This document shows, piece by piece, positions 1 to 8,974 of a DNA stretch of 38,322 bases. Origin of the DNA: Microcoleus sp. FACHB-831 (GTDB lineage: Bacteria; Cyanobacteriota; Cyanobacteriia; Cyanobacteriales; FACHB-T130); the NCBI RefSeq assembly GCF_014695585.1, contig NZ_JACJON010000038.1:1-38322 (forward strand), written 5' to 3'. Every line of letters begins with the position of its first letter. The first letter of the stretch is position 1. The notes beneath the pieces are model-generated. The model saw nothing but the letters and a program-made list of their open reading frames with translations, was not told the DNA's origin and did no database searches. The position numbers and the translations under genes were made by a program.

Positions 1-90
1 TACTCTTTTCTCTGCTCAAAGTATGTTATCAATAAGCTCAGATTTTTGAGCTGGGGCATGAACCGCAAAATCCTTTGGGCGTAATGGTTT

Positions 91-109
91 GGGGGTGCTT
101 GTCACCCCC
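91..109 (-). terminator. Hairpin downstream of the NACHT gene, weak terminator candidate
   Basis: A perfect 7-bp stem (GGGGGTG / CACCCCC) with a 5-nt loop lies about 45 bp past the stop codon of the minus-strand NACHT gene. No T-run follows the stem on either strand, so it may be an intergenic repeat rather than an intrinsic terminator. I see nothing else in bases 1-154. Confidence 0.25.
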
Positions 110-154
110 TGAACAAATATCTACTTGCTATCTGACAAACAACCAATGTCTGCT

Positions 155-3100
155 CTAGGTGGCTGAAAGTGAGTTCTCCCCTGCTACCAAACCCCACAGT
201 GTATCAATTGCATCCCCTACGTCTTCTGAGTCTTGGTGCTGCTCAAGCCACTTGCCGACAACAGCGGCAATCTCACTGGAGGGTTTGCCCAACTTAACCA
301 GCGCCAAGGCAGCACTGGAAAGCACGCCCCAATCCTCATGCTTTAGGCAACTCAAGAGCGCTTCTATTACCGACTCCGAGGCATTCCCTATGTTACCTAG
401 CGCCCAAGCAGCATTAGAACGCAAGCCCAAATCCTCATCCTGTAGCTGATTCAGGAGTGCTTTTATTACTGACTCCGGGGCATCCCTCAAGTGCCCCAGC
501 GCCCACACAGCATTGGAACGCAAGTCAGAATCTTCATCCTCTAGCGTATTAAGCAGCACTTGTACCACCAACTGTGAGGTATCCCCCAACCTAGCCAGCG
601 AACAGGCAGCCATGTAGCGCACGTCAGAATCTTCATCCTCTAGCCGATTCAAGAGTGCTTCTATCACCGACTTCGAGGCATTCCCCAATTCGCCCAGTGC
701 AAAGGCAGCCCAGTAGCGGATGCTACAATCTCCATTCTGTAGTCGATTCAAGAGTCCGTGTATTAATAATGACTCGGAAGCTTTCCCCAAGTCCCTCAGC
801 GCCATTGCAGCGCTTATGGCCACAGCAGAATCCTCGTCATAATCATCATCCTTTAGCTCATTGAGCAGTGCTTCTATTACTAAATCGGAGGTATTACCCA
901 AGCTGCCCAGCCCCCACGCAGCACTAAGACGCAAATAAGCATCCTCATCCTGTAGCTGACTCATGAGTTTTTGTATTACAAGATCCGAGGTATTTCCTAA
1001 CTTACTCAGTGCCCAGGCAGCAAAAGAACGCACCTTAGAATCCTCATCCTCTAGCGTACTCACGAGTGCTTGTATCACATATTCGGAGGCATTGCTCAAA
1101 TCGCCCAGCGCCCAGGCAGCTCTCAAACGAACGTTAGGAGCCTCATCTTGTAAACGTGCCAGTAAAGTTGCGATCGCCTCATCTTCTTCCCCCAGTACTG
1201 CCCGATATTTTTGCAGCCGCAATTCATCGATGCGAGCTGCTGAATCTTTTAACAGTTGCAGCGCTTTAGCCTCAAAGTCAGTTTCAGACAGACAACAAAG
1301 GGTTTGAAAAACCTGAGATTGTATTTTGTCAAATATTTTGCTATGAGGACTAATTTCCAAATTTACTAATGCTTGCAAAATTTTTGCTACTAAACTTTCA
1401 TCTGAAACTTCTATATCTTCTGCCAAACATCTGCCAGCAAATAAAAGATTCCGATGCAACAAATTTTCGTAAGGTGTCGGTTGTTTTAAAATTTCCTTAA
1501 GGACTTGCGTCGCTTTCATTGGTTTCTGCTGGGCAATTAGCAGCAGCAACACTTCGCGCCAGTGGGCATCGTGGAGATGTTTTCGTATCTCCTCTAGCAC
1601 TACCTCAATGTCTTCGTCTTCCTGTCGATAGCGGATGTCTTCAGCCGCCAGGTATTCCTGAAACGTCTTGTGGACAAAGGCATAACAATCCTGCCCTTGT
1701 TCGTTCAATAATCCGGCGCGTTCCCGAATATGCTTTAAAAAGCGTTTAGCTTCTTCTTTCGCTTGATATCGCTCAATCCGCTTTTTTTTGGCAATGTACT
1801 CGCTTAATTGGGCAATCAGTTTTTCAGAATCAATTAAAGTTCCGCCATCTTTATTGTTGCTGCTTCCCTGTGCGTGAATCCAATAAGCAAGCTGTTGCAT
1901 CAAACGTTCTATATCATCTCGTTTGAGATATTCTAGCGGCCAACCATCGTCGATATCTTTGCCTTTATCCCAGTTAGTTAATAGCGTTTTAACAGCCTTA
2001 TCGTAAAGTTTGTGTCGCTGTCTGGGCAGATGCGCTTCGTAGCGATGGATTAGCGAAATAATTGTCAGTAGCAGAGGATTTCGCGCCAATAATTTTATTC
2101 TGTCTTGTTCCGCGATCGCCTTCTTCAAATTTTCTCCGCGTCGTTGCGCTTCCTCTGGCTCTTTGCAACGGCTCTCATACCAATTTTTGATAAACAATTC
2201 TATTTTTGCCTCGTCGAACAACTGGAGGTTATAGTGCGGAAACTCTTCCGTGCGGAAAAATCCTCGCCGATAACCAGCAGGACGAGAAGTAATAATCGCT
2301 CGATTCTGGGAATATTGCCGTAAAAAATTTTGAATCCGCTCAACAATTTTATAGCACTTTCCTAAGTCGGCTACCTCATCCAAGCCATCGAGTAAAATTA
2401 ACGCTCTTCCGTCTTCTAGCCAATATTCAAAGAACCCAGGCGGCAGGGTTTTCACAGATAGATTGTTACAAGCAAACTGCTGCAAATATTCGAGTATACT
2501 AATATCAGTATTTCTCTCTAAATCCCTAATCCGAATCAGAATAGGCAGTAATTCTGTATCTGCTGCTAAACCCAGATTTTCCGGCTTTTTCTGAGCTAGT
2601 GTAACAGCAAAGTAACTCAGTAAAGTTGTTTTGCCAGAACCTGGTTCTCCCAACAGTACGAACTTGCGAGAAGTGGTTTGGCTTAATATCTGTTGTGCGG
2701 GAAACTTCCTGCCAGCGCTTTGTTCCAAACGTGCCTTGTGGCGTTGTTCCCAAAGTAATTTTGCCTGACGTTTTCCCAGCGTTCCTTCTAGACTTTTTTC
2801 ATACTCCAAAGGCAAAACATCATTAGTATGCGACTCCTCTACATCAGGCATCACAAAAATTTGTGCCAGATGAGCAGACTTTTCGACTTCTTGCCCTTCA
2901 ACCGCAATCCCAGCAAACTTGACATCATCAAAGCAGCTTGCCAGTTGCTTGAGATAATCTTTTTTAGCAAGTTCAAATCTTAGATAAGCGCTAGTCTTCT
3001 CAAAATAAGTATCGGCAAAAATTTTCAGCCAATGCTCAATGCTATTTTCAGGGAATTGTAACTTTTCAGGTTCTGATCCTGCCTTTGTAAAAGCTAAAAT

Positions 3101-3403
3101 TAAAAAATCTATGTCTGGGGTTCCTTGATGTTTCAGGGGCTTTTGTAATTCCTCCTGAACGCCCGTATCTTTGAAAAACCGCGCTAAAAGATCTCTAGCC
3201 TCCTTGTCGCCGCAATTATAAAACAGTTGGTTGCTCGAACTCTGGGTTGCGTCCCAGTTGACGGCGGCATCGCTGCCAGCTTCCAGGGCTTTCTCTAAGT
3301 CTGTGGGGTTTAACTCGCTGTTGATCTTACTAACCAGTGTTTTTGCAAGTCCTGGAATAGCTGCCTTTAGTACACTGATCGCCACCGATAATTCCAAGCT
3401 CAT
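155..3403 (-). CDS. NACHT-domain STAND ATPase with C-terminal HEAT repeats
   Basis: This 1082-residue protein looks like an NLR-type signalling ATPase. A helical N-terminal region of about 240 residues precedes a NACHT module with Walker A GEPGSGKTTLL (about 252-262) and Walker B LILLDGLDE (about 335-343). A helical linker follows (about 500-730), then roughly nine HEAT-like repeats from about residue 745 to 1065, each with a core like VRxxAAWALGxLGN. In this family the repeats usually sense a ligand and the N-terminus carries or recruits the effector. I recognise no nuclease, TIR or protease motif in the N-terminus. The ATG has GAGG four bases upstream. Bacterial NACHT proteins include characterised antiphage proteins, so defence is plausible but not shown. 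It could also be a regulatory STAND protein. No partner gene is visible, because the window starts just beyond its 3' end. Confidence 0.9.
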   Translation of the reverse strand: MSLELSVAISVLKAAIPGLAKTLVSKINSELNPTDLEKALEAGSDAAVNWDATQSSSNQLFYNCGDKEARDLLARFFKDTGVQEELQKPLKHQGTPDIDFLILAFTKAGSEPEKLQFPENSIEHWLKIFADTYFEKTSAYLRFELAKKDYLKQLASCFDDVKFAGIAVEGQEVEKSAHLAQIFVMPDVEESHTNDVLPLEYEKSLEGTLGKRQAKLLWEQRHKARLEQSAGRKFPAQQILSQTTSRKFVLLGEPGSGKTTLLSYFAVTLAQKKPENLGLAADTELLPILIRIRDLERNTDISILEYLQQFACNNLSVKTLPPGFFEYWLEDGRALILLDGLDEVADLGKCYKIVERIQNFLRQYSQNRAIITSRPAGYRRGFFRTEEFPHYNLQLFDEAKIELFIKNWYESRCKEPEEAQRRGENLKKAIAEQDRIKLLARNPLLLTIISLIHRYEAHLPRQRHKLYDKAVKTLLTNWDKGKDIDDGWPLEYLKRDDIERLMQQLAYWIHAQGSSNNKDGGTLIDSEKLIAQLSEYIAKKKRIERYQAKEEAKRFLKHIRERAGLLNEQGQDCYAFVHKTFQEYLAAEDIRYRQEDEDIEVVLEEIRKHLHDAHWREVLLLLIAQQKPMKATQVLKEILKQPTPYENLLHRNLLFAGRCLAEDIEVSDESLVAKILQALVNLEISPHSKIFDKIQSQVFQTLCCLSETDFEAKALQLLKDSAARIDELRLQKYRAVLGEEDEAIATLLARLQDEAPNVRLRAAWALGDLSNASEYVIQALVSTLEDEDSKVRSFAAWALSKLGNTSDLVIQKLMSQLQDEDAYLRLSAAWGLGSLGNTSDLVIEALLNELKDDDYDEDSAVAISAAMALRDLGKASESLLIHGLLNRLQNGDCSIRYWAAFALGELGNASKSVIEALLNRLEDEDSDVRYMAACSLARLGDTSQLVVQVLLNTLEDEDSDLRSNAVWALGHLRDAPESVIKALLNQLQDEDLGLRSNAAWALGNIGNASESVIEALLSCLKHEDWGVLSSAALALVKLGKPSSEIAAVVGKWLEQHQDSEDVGDAIDTLWGLVAGENSLSAT

Positions 3404-3621
3404 GCTGCCTCGCTGATGTGCTTTGAGCCATATTATGGCTTGCCTGCAAGGACTCTGGCAAAAGGCTTGACGCTAATTTAAGAGACAAAGGTTCTACAAA
3501 CAAGCGTCCAGGCAGTGTCTTGCTAGCCTAAACCAATTGCTCAATTCTCATCTAAGATAGTCAAGCTTTGAGGGCGAGTGCGATACCATCCATGTAGTCA
3601 GCAACACATCTATTGTGAGTT

Positions 3622-3978
3622 ATGGAACCAAATTCTTTACCAACGGAGGTGATTTTGACGCACCCGCGTCAGACCCTCGGAAATCTCGAACTCGATTGGA
3701 CGCCGCAACCAGGCAACTATCTTGATGTTCAAGGTAAGACCTACGCGGTTTTGGAACGCCGCCACCGCTATCAATACAAAGCTGGACGCTATCGATTGCA
3801 GAAAATTGCCATCTACGTCCAATCTGCTCAACGACCGACTGAGAGCAGTTTTGTAGGAGGACGCTGGGTGTTAGGAGATGCGAACTGTCGCTTCAATGCT
3901 CAACTAGAACTAATTCGCTGTGCTGTCAATCCAGATGGGCCATGCGAGAGCTGTCGCTTTTTTGAGACTGCTGAGTGA
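3622..3978 (+). CDS. DUF6464 family protein with four cysteines
   Basis: A 118-residue soluble protein that resembles the cyanobacterial DUF6464 family. The N-terminal half looks beta-rich (GNYLDVQGKTYAVLERRHRYQ, in part). The C-terminus carries four cysteines at 89, 100, 108 and 111, the last two as CESC, a spacing that could bind a metal such as zinc. There is no signal peptide or membrane segment. It is divergent from the NACHT gene (218 bp between the starts) and convergent with fmt. Function is unknown; metal binding is my inference from the cysteine spacing. The family name is from memory and less certain than the gene itself. Confidence 0.8.
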   Translation: MEPNSLPTEVILTHPRQTLGNLELDWTPQPGNYLDVQGKTYAVLERRHRYQYKAGRYRLQKIAIYVQSAQRPTESSFVGGRWVLGDANCRFNAQLELIRCAVNPDGPCESCRFFETAE

Positions 3979-4014
3979 GCAGCGTTAACAAGTCAGCCTG
4001 GAAAAATTATCAAC

Positions 4015-5022
4015 TCAAAACTCAAATCTCCCTAAAACCTCTCCCACAATTAAGCGACTTCCATTAGCAAAATCCCATCCAGATTGAGCGCGTTTGCCAG
4101 CTAGCTGCACTTCTCGCAGTAGCAATAGTCCTTCGCCAGCTTTGACGATTGGGCCAATTTTTTTATGAATGCTCACTACTTCGCCAGGATTTGCTGTCTG
4201 GGAAGATAAGGCAGGCCAATCCTGTTCTAATATTTTCAACTCTGGCGGCAACTGAGGGAAGTAAGCGGGGGCAATAGGTGCAGTGGCAAGAATTTTGAGT
4301 GAGTTTCCCCGAAATGTTGCCACGCAGTCGGGGAAAAATCCTCTAACTTGGTTGTGTAAATCAATGGGCGATCGCGACCAATCTATAACATAATCTGGCT
4401 TTTTAATTAGCGGTGCGTAAGTAGCTTCGGCTTCTTCTTGGGGAATTGGTTTTATTTCTTGTCGTTCCAGCTTCAGCAGCGTTTCAACTAACAAATCTGC
4501 CCCCAAATCAGCTAGATTCTGCCCCAGTTGGTCTGCGCTATCCAATAACCCAACGGGTGTAGAAGCTTTGAGCAACATAGCCCCAGTATCCATCCCAGCA
4601 TCCATTAGCATGGTTGTGATGCCTGTCTCTGTCTCGCCGTTATAAATACTCCACTGTATTGGCGCGGCACCCCGGTACTTGGGCAGAAGCGAACCGTGTA
4701 CGTTGATGCACCCCAGCCCCGGCATATCTAGAATTTCTTGAGACAAAATCTGCCCATAAGCGACGACCGCAAAAACATCGGCTTGTAGATCTTTGAGCTG
4801 GGCAAGGGTGTCAGAATCTTTTTTAATGCGTTCCGGTTGCCAAACTGGTAGGTTATTTGATGTAGCAACAGTTTTCACTGGTGAGGGCAACATCTGATTG
4901 CCTCGTCCCCTACGCTTATCTGGCTGGGTGACAACGCCCAAGACTTCAAATTCTGGATGTGCCAGCAAGCGTTCCAAACTGGCAACGGCAAATTGGGGAG
5001 TGCCAAAAAAGATAACTTTCAT
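4015..5022 (-). CDS. fmt: Methionyl-tRNA formyltransferase
   Basis: Fmt transfers a formyl group from 10-formyl-tetrahydrofolate to Met-tRNA(fMet), making the initiator tRNA for bacterial translation. The 335-residue length is normal. The N-terminus [19 protein letters not shown] is typical, and the active-site segment [16 protein letters not shown] holds the catalytic Asn/His/Asp neighbourhood ([12 protein letters not shown]). A downstream MDTGAML-type loop and a C-terminal OB-fold-like domain ending near [13 protein letters not shown] complete the fold. The ATG start is clear. It is convergent with the DUF6464 gene, with only about 35 bp between the stops. Confidence is high because all family landmarks are present in order. 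Confidence 0.97.
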   Translation of the reverse strand: MKVIFFGTPQFAVASLERLLAHPEFEVLGVVTQPDKRRGRGNQMLPSPVKTVATSNNLPVWQPERIKKDSDTLAQLKDLQADVFAVVAYGQILSQEILDMPGLGCINVHGSLLPKYRGAAPIQWSIYNGETETGITTMLMDAGMDTGAMLLKASTPVGLLDSADQLGQNLADLGADLLVETLLKLERQEIKPIPQEEAEATYAPLIKKPDYVIDWSRSPIDLHNQVRGFFPDCVATFRGNSLKILATAPIAPAYFPQLPPELKILEQDWPALSSQTANPGEVVSIHKKIGPIVKAGEGLLLLREVQLAGKRAQSGWDFANGSRLIVGEVLGRFEF

Positions 5023-5058
5023 TTAGGTAGAAAATGGGTAATTGGGAATTAGCCAGAA

Positions 5059-5090
5059 TAATTATGAATTGTCAATTGTGAATTATGAAA
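5059..5090. repeat. AT-rich intergenic repeat between fmt and the hydrolase
   Basis: The 193-bp divergent spacer holds two near-copies of TGAATTATGAA, separated by GTCAATTG, that together read almost as a palindrome. Similar AATTATGAATT tracts are common between genes in filamentous cyanobacteria. The spacer must also hold both promoters; I cannot place them. Confidence 0.4.
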
Positions 5091-5215
5091 TAGCCAGTTT
5101 ACGCCAATTCACTATTCGAGTTTGATAATTCATTATTTCCCAATCCTTACTATCCACCGTCGCGCAGCAATTAAGCTGGGAATAGTCCGATACTATAACT
5201 GGAATTTTTTTATAG

Positions 5216-6064
5216 GTGTCTGTCAATCAACCATCTTCTAAATTTGATCTGGCCGTGCAAGTACAAGGAGAAGGGTTCCCCATCCTCTGCTTGCACGGCC
5301 ATCCGGGTAACGGTCGCTGTATGTCGGTGTTTACCCAACATTTATCTAGTAGATTTAAAACTCTGGCTCCTGATTTGCGGGGATATGGCAAGAGCGGCGC
5401 TGCTGGCGATTTTCAGATGCTCGACCACCTCAGTGACTTGGAAGCACTCTTAGATCGCTCTCAAATTGACCGTTGCTTGCTGGTGGGTTGGTCGCTGGGG
5501 GGAATTATGGCTATGGAGTTGGCATTTAAGCAGCCAGATCGCGTAAGCGGTCTGATTTTAATTGCTACGGCTGCTAGACCTCGCGGGAACCATCCGCCTA
5601 TTAGCTGGCAGGACAATTTTTACACGGGGCTGTGTTCAATTTTGAACCGGATTAAACCTGGCTGGAAGTGGAATATTGATACTTTTGGCAAGCGATCGCT
5701 CTATCGCTATCTGATCCAACAGCATACGCCCACAGCTTATAAATATTTAGCTTATGAAGCTATGGATGCTTATCTGCAAACCTCTGGATCAGCTACAAGG
5801 GCACTAAACACAGCCTTAAGAGCTGGATACAACCGACTAACAGAACTACCCCTAATCGAATGTCCCAGTTTGGTGCTAGCTGGGGAAAGCGATCGCCACA
5901 TTACTCCTGAGTCTAGTCGGGAAACTGCCAGACTCCTCCCAAACTGCGATTGGCAGTGCTATCCCAATACAGCACACCTGCTACCTTGGGAAATTCCCGA
6001 TCAAATACTTACAGACATTGATGAGTGGATTAAGCTCAATCCTCAAGTAGTTTCACCAGCTTGA
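5216..6064 (+). CDS. Alpha/beta-fold hydrolase
   Basis: A 282-residue soluble hydrolase with a complete catalytic triad. The oxyanion segment HGHPGNG is near residues 27-33, the nucleophile elbow GWSLGG has Ser93, the acid is Asp226 in GESDRH, and the base is His254 in NTAHLLPWE. A helical lid lies between about 125 and 205. The start is GTG at 5216; an in-frame TAG directly precedes it, so no longer form is possible, and no strong ribosome site is seen. The substrate cannot be read from sequence; esterases, haloperoxidase-like and C-C hydrolases all share this layout. It stands alone, divergent from fmt. Confidence 0.9.
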   Translation: MSVNQPSSKFDLAVQVQGEGFPILCLHGHPGNGRCMSVFTQHLSSRFKTLAPDLRGYGKSGAAGDFQMLDHLSDLEALLDRSQIDRCLLVGWSLGGIMAMELAFKQPDRVSGLILIATAARPRGNHPPISWQDNFYTGLCSILNRIKPGWKWNIDTFGKRSLYRYLIQQHTPTAYKYLAYEAMDAYLQTSGSATRALNTALRAGYNRLTELPLIECPSLVLAGESDRHITPESSRETARLLPNCDWQCYPNTAHLLPWEIPDQILTDIDEWIKLNPQVVSPA

Positions 6065-6136
6065 GGCCGGGGAGAGGAGTAACAGGGCATGGGGATATAG
6101 AAGGAGGTAAAGATGGAGAATTACCACCAAATCATA

Positions 6137-6163
6137 ATTCCCCATTCCCCATTCCCCATTCCT
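6137..6163. repeat. Heptameric short tandem repeat (TTCCCCA)n
   Basis: Three and a half units of the heptamer TTCCCCA lie between the hydrolase and the DUF1816 gene. Heptameric STRR tracts of this kind are well known in filamentous cyanobacteria and are not thought to encode protein. Confidence 0.75.
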
Positions 6164-6169
6164 AAGAAT

Positions 6170-6451
6170 TTACATCTGACCGCTGAAAGCAGGCTTGGCA
6201 TTGCGGTCAAAGCGATCGCCCGAATCGTCGTAAATAGTCAGGTTGCCAGGTTTACATCTCTTGACAGCAACCTTAATGCCTTTAGCTCCTTCTTGTTGCA
6301 GGTCTTCGATGTATCCAGCTTTGTTATACTCAGCTTCCTTGGCAGTGAAATAGGGGCCGAAATAGTAGGTGCAGCGGGGGCTATCCGTAACAATTTCAAC
6401 CCACCAAGCCAATCCAAAGAATTGGAGAATGTTAATGAAGAATTCTTTCAT
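6170..6451 (-). CDS. DUF1816 domain protein
   Basis: A small protein of 93 residues matching the cyanobacterial DUF1816 family as I remember it: WWVEIVTDSPRCTYYFGPY near the N-terminus, followed by KEAEYNKAGYIEDLQQEGAKGI. The family's biochemical role is not established. I chose the ATG at 6451 (MKEFFINIL) because AGGGA sits eight bases before it; an in-frame ATG at 6478 would add nine residues without such a site. It lies 105 bp downstream of rlmB on the same strand, so co-transcription with mrnC-rlmB is possible. Confidence 0.85.
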   Translation of the reverse strand: MKEFFINILQFFGLAWWVEIVTDSPRCTYYFGPYFTAKEAEYNKAGYIEDLQQEGAKGIKVAVKRCKPGNLTIYDDSGDRFDRNAKPAFSGQM

Positions 6452-6556
6452 GTTATTTCCCTGTTGTGTGGGATGCAACGCTCTTTTCTAGTGTTTTTGT
6501 TCTTTACACTTTGTTATAGTGTGGCATCTTGCTTTTTGGAAGTATCTGAGGAAAGA

Positions 6557-7771
6557 TTATCCAGGCATATGTATTCTCTGCGACCAACGCTGACGATAGA
6601 TTTCATACAGAGCCATTCCTGTTGCTACAGAAGCATTCAGACTCGGCGTTTTTCCTTGTAGCGGAATTGATACTAGGAAGTCACAGCAGCGTTGTGTAAG
6701 CAGGCTTAAGCCTTCTCCCTCAGAGCCTATGACTAATACTATCGGCCCTGTAAATTGAACACTGTGTACCATTTGACCAGCACCAGCGGTAGTACCGTAA
6801 ATCCAAAAGCCAGCTGCCTTTAATTCTTCTAAAGCACGACTGAGATTTACTACTCTAGCAACAGGAAAAGTTTCTAAAGCTCCGCTAGCGACTTTCATTA
6901 CTGCTGAGGTAATTCCCACTGCTCGGCGCTGGGGAATTACTAAACCTTGGACTCCCAAGGCTTCAGCTGTACGAATAATTGCCCCCAAATTGTGGGGATC
7001 GGTGATGCTATCTGTGACAACTATTACTGGCTGATCGGAGGTAGATTTTGACTGGGCGATCAAGTCGCCAAGCTCGGTGTATGCGTATGGGCCGACTTGA
7101 GCAGCTACACCTTGGTGGTTGGCTCTGTGAGTGATTTGATCCAAACGGAATGGTTCAACTTCATCTATTACAGCTCCTTTTTCCTTAGCTTTGACGATCA
7201 AGGTGTGGAAGCGAGGATCGTAGCGCAGGTTAGGCAAAATCCAAATCCGATTGAGCTGACGTTCGCTTTCCAGAGCCGCTAGGACAGAATGGCGTCCGTA
7301 AATCAGATCTGCGTCCTCCTCCGGCGGGCTAGTGACGCTGCGATCGCTGCTTGGGCGATCGCTGCTTGGGCGATCGTTCATTGGGCGATCGCCGCCAACT
7401 CGGCCTCGCCCTGGCTTATCCTGATAGCGTCTGTCTCTGTCTCCCGTGTATGATTCTTCCTGGGACTTATGCGGTCTACCACCCTCGCGCTTTGAGCGAA
7501 TGGGCTTGACTTGCTCGTGTTTAGCCGAATGGCGCCTATCACTTTGCTCGGTTTCGTCAAAGCGCTTTCTAGGATAGGGGTTAGCACCAATATTACGCTT
7601 TGAGCGGATGGGCTTGCCTTGGTCGTCTTTGCCGGGAAAGCGTCTGTCACCCCGATCGTTTTCTTCGGAGCGATCGCGAGAATTGGGTTTAGCACTAACG
7701 CGCTTCACCCGGATGGGCTTCCCTCCACTTGGCTTGCCAGGAGCGCGAAACGGGCGGTCTTTATCAGCCAT
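6557..7771 (-). CDS. rlmB: 23S rRNA 2'-O-methyltransferase RlmB/TrmH family (SPOUT)
   Basis: Likely methylates the ribose of a guanosine in 23S rRNA (G2251 in E. coli numbering). After a long basic extension of about 150 residues comes the substrate-binding domain ([14 protein letters not shown]) and then the knotted SPOUT domain. Its motifs are [24 protein letters not shown] and [22 protein letters not shown]. At 404 residues it is much longer than the roughly 250 of E. coli RlmB. The excess is the Arg/Lys/Asp-rich N-terminus with recurring KPIRSKR units, probably disordered and possibly RNA-binding. It follows mrnC by 19 bp, so the two probably form an rRNA-processing operon. TrmH family membership is certain; the exact target nucleotide is inferred. 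Confidence 0.93.
   Translation of the reverse strand: MADKDRPFRAPGKPSGGKPIRVKRVSAKPNSRDRSEENDRGDRRFPGKDDQGKPIRSKRNIGANPYPRKRFDETEQSDRRHSAKHEQVKPIRSKREGGRPHKSQEESYTGDRDRRYQDKPGRGRVGGDRPMNDRPSSDRPSSDRSVTSPPEEDADLIYGRHSVLAALESERQLNRIWILPNLRYDPRFHTLIVKAKEKGAVIDEVEPFRLDQITHRANHQGVAAQVGPYAYTELGDLIAQSKSTSDQPVIVVTDSITDPHNLGAIIRTAEALGVQGLVIPQRRAVGITSAVMKVASGALETFPVARVVNLSRALEELKAAGFWIYGTTAGAGQMVHSVQFTGPIVLVIGSEGEGLSLLTQRCCDFLVSIPLQGKTPSLNASVATGMALYEIYRQRWSQRIHMPG
7340..7392. repeat. 15-bp tandem repeat carrying HIP1, inside rlmB
   Basis: GCGATCGC (third copy GCGATCGT) occurs at 7340, 7355, 7370 and 7385, exactly 15 bp apart. The period is five codons and gives the repeated residues [10 protein letters not shown] in the RlmB N-terminal extension. 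The phase keeps the frame open, so copy-number change would only lengthen or shorten the tail. Confidence 0.9.
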
Positions 7772-7790
7772 ATTGTTATAAATTTCTGAC

Positions 7791-8168
7791 TTATGTAGGT
7801 GGGTAAAGCTCTAAGCGAGCCAGCAACTGGGTCAAGCGGTTAGGGTCTGTAAGATAAAGGTATCCCATGAGCGTTTCTAAACTGGTAGCTTGCTGATAGA
7901 TTTTGGGATCGACACGCTTGGGGCCTCCCGCAGCAGCATTGCGTCCGCGTCGCAGGATTTCTAATTCGCTAGTGGTGAGGTAGGGTTCGAGAGCCAGCAA
8001 TTGAGCTGCTTGACTTTCTGCTCGGACTTGGGCAACCACGAGATTATGGTAGGTTCGCGATCGCTTCGGTGGCAACAAGAAGTACGAACGTACATACAGT
8101 TCATAAACAGCGTCTCCCAAATAGGCTAACGCTGTCGGTGACAGTTGCTCGATTTGGCTTACCTCCAT
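7791..8168 (-). CDS. mrnC: Mini-ribonuclease III
   Basis: A stand-alone RNase III catalytic domain without a dsRNA-binding domain, which in Bacillus matures the ends of 23S rRNA. The signature [15 protein letters not shown] holds the metal-binding Asp19 and Glu23. The second acidic helix [13 protein letters not shown] holds Glu98, and [15 protein letters not shown] is the usual middle loop. From the ATG at 8168 it is 125 residues, a little short for the family. An in-frame TTG at 8267, preceded by AGAGGTAGGG, would add 33 residues that do not look like the domain. The ATG has only GGGCGG before it, so the start is uncertain. Pairing with rlmB supports a role in rRNA processing. Confidence 0.9.
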   Translation of the reverse strand: MEVSQIEQLSPTALAYLGDAVYELYVRSYFLLPPKRSRTYHNLVVAQVRAESQAAQLLALEPYLTTSELEILRRGRNAAAGGPKRVDPKIYQQATSLETLMGYLYLTDPNRLTQLLARLELYPPT

Positions 8169-8385
8169 TGTTGCGCCGCCCAGCTGATTTAAATTAACTG
8201 CCGCACAACCAACTAATAAGTTACTATCCAGCAAATCTGAACACCCTTGCTTGTGTGAGTCCACCAATCTTGCCCTACCTCTTTGTCTCGATTTTAGCGT
8301 CGCACTACAGATCCCCGTAGTAAAAAATTGCCAAAAAAAACTACCCAGTTAACAAAACCGGATAGCGGCAATGTATGTTTCTCCC

Positions 8386-8754
8386 TCAAGCTTTTGTGAC
8401 TTTCTCTAGAGCTACTTCCACTGAAGGCTGCAATGAGAGAAACTGTTCTAAGCGCACCAGCTTCACAGTCTGGGTTACACGGGGATTGGTGACAATTTGC
8501 AAACTCCCTTCGGCGCTTTGAGCCTTCTTTACCAGCTGCACCAGAGCGCCCAAGCCAGAGCTATCGACAAAATCTATTTTGGAGAGATCCAAAATTATAT
8601 GGAAAGGCCCATCCTCAATACACTTGCTGACCACCTTCCGAAAAGTTGGTTCGGAAAAGGCATCCAACAAGCCAGTGAGGCGAAATAGCTGGTAATTGTC
8701 CTTGACCTCTCTTGTGCCTCTTAAGCTGACGGTCAGGGTTAATGGCTCAGGAAT
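8386..8754 (-). CDS. STAS-domain anti-sigma factor antagonist, probable ATT start
   Basis: A 122-residue single STAS domain like SpoIIAA-type anti-anti-sigma factors, which bind a partner-switching kinase and are controlled by phosphorylation of a conserved serine. The site is VDSSGLGAL, with the candidate Ser at 65. The first canonical start codon, TTG at 8670, would begin at LLDAFSEPTF and remove the first strand and helix. Reading on upstream gives PLTLTVSLRGTREV and then NYQLFRLTG, the expected N-terminal part of the fold, until TAG at 8764. There is no ATG, GTG or TTG in that stretch. ATT at 8752-8754 has GGAGG five bases before it, so I take ATT as the start. A sequencing error or a GTT start cannot be excluded. 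No cognate kinase or phosphatase is nearby. Confidence 0.88.
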   Translation of the reverse strand: MPEPLTLTVSLRGTREVKDNYQLFRLTGLLDAFSEPTFRKVVSKCIEDGPFHIILDLSKIDFVDSSGLGALVQLVKKAQSAEGSLQIVTNPRVTQTVKLVRLEQFLSLQPSVEVALEKVTKA

Positions 8755-8758
8755 AACT

Positions 8759-8764
8759 CCCTCC
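8759..8764 (-). promoter_or_regulatory. Ribosome binding site that decides the STAS gene start
   Basis: GGAGGG on the minus strand ends five bases (counting from GGAGG) before an ATT codon. It overlaps the in-frame TAG that closes the frame upstream. It is the only strong Shine-Dalgarno sequence near this gene, and it points to initiation at a non-canonical ATT. Confidence 0.6.
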
Positions 8765-8974
8765 TATCTGGATGTCCTAAGTTCGAGGATCCAGTATATA
8801 ACACAATTGACACTGGCGTTTCTGCCAAAAGTTGCAATTTTAGCACTGCGGAACTTGCGTTTATCCCGACGATTTTAAATTAGTTGCTGCTTTTTGGCAA
8901 TATTCCCATAGCTGTTCCGGGGCATACAAAAAGTCGATGCCCGTGCTGCCAGCGGCTGTGTTGTTTCGGACAAT

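Noticed and set aside
6113-6661. Plus-strand 182-codon frame preceded by a near-perfect AAGGAGGT ribosome site.
   Set aside because: It runs antisense through the DUF1816 gene, which has clear family motifs. Its N-terminus (PHSPFPIP) is the translation of the heptameric TTCCCCA repeat, and GGAGG-like runs are common in such repeats.
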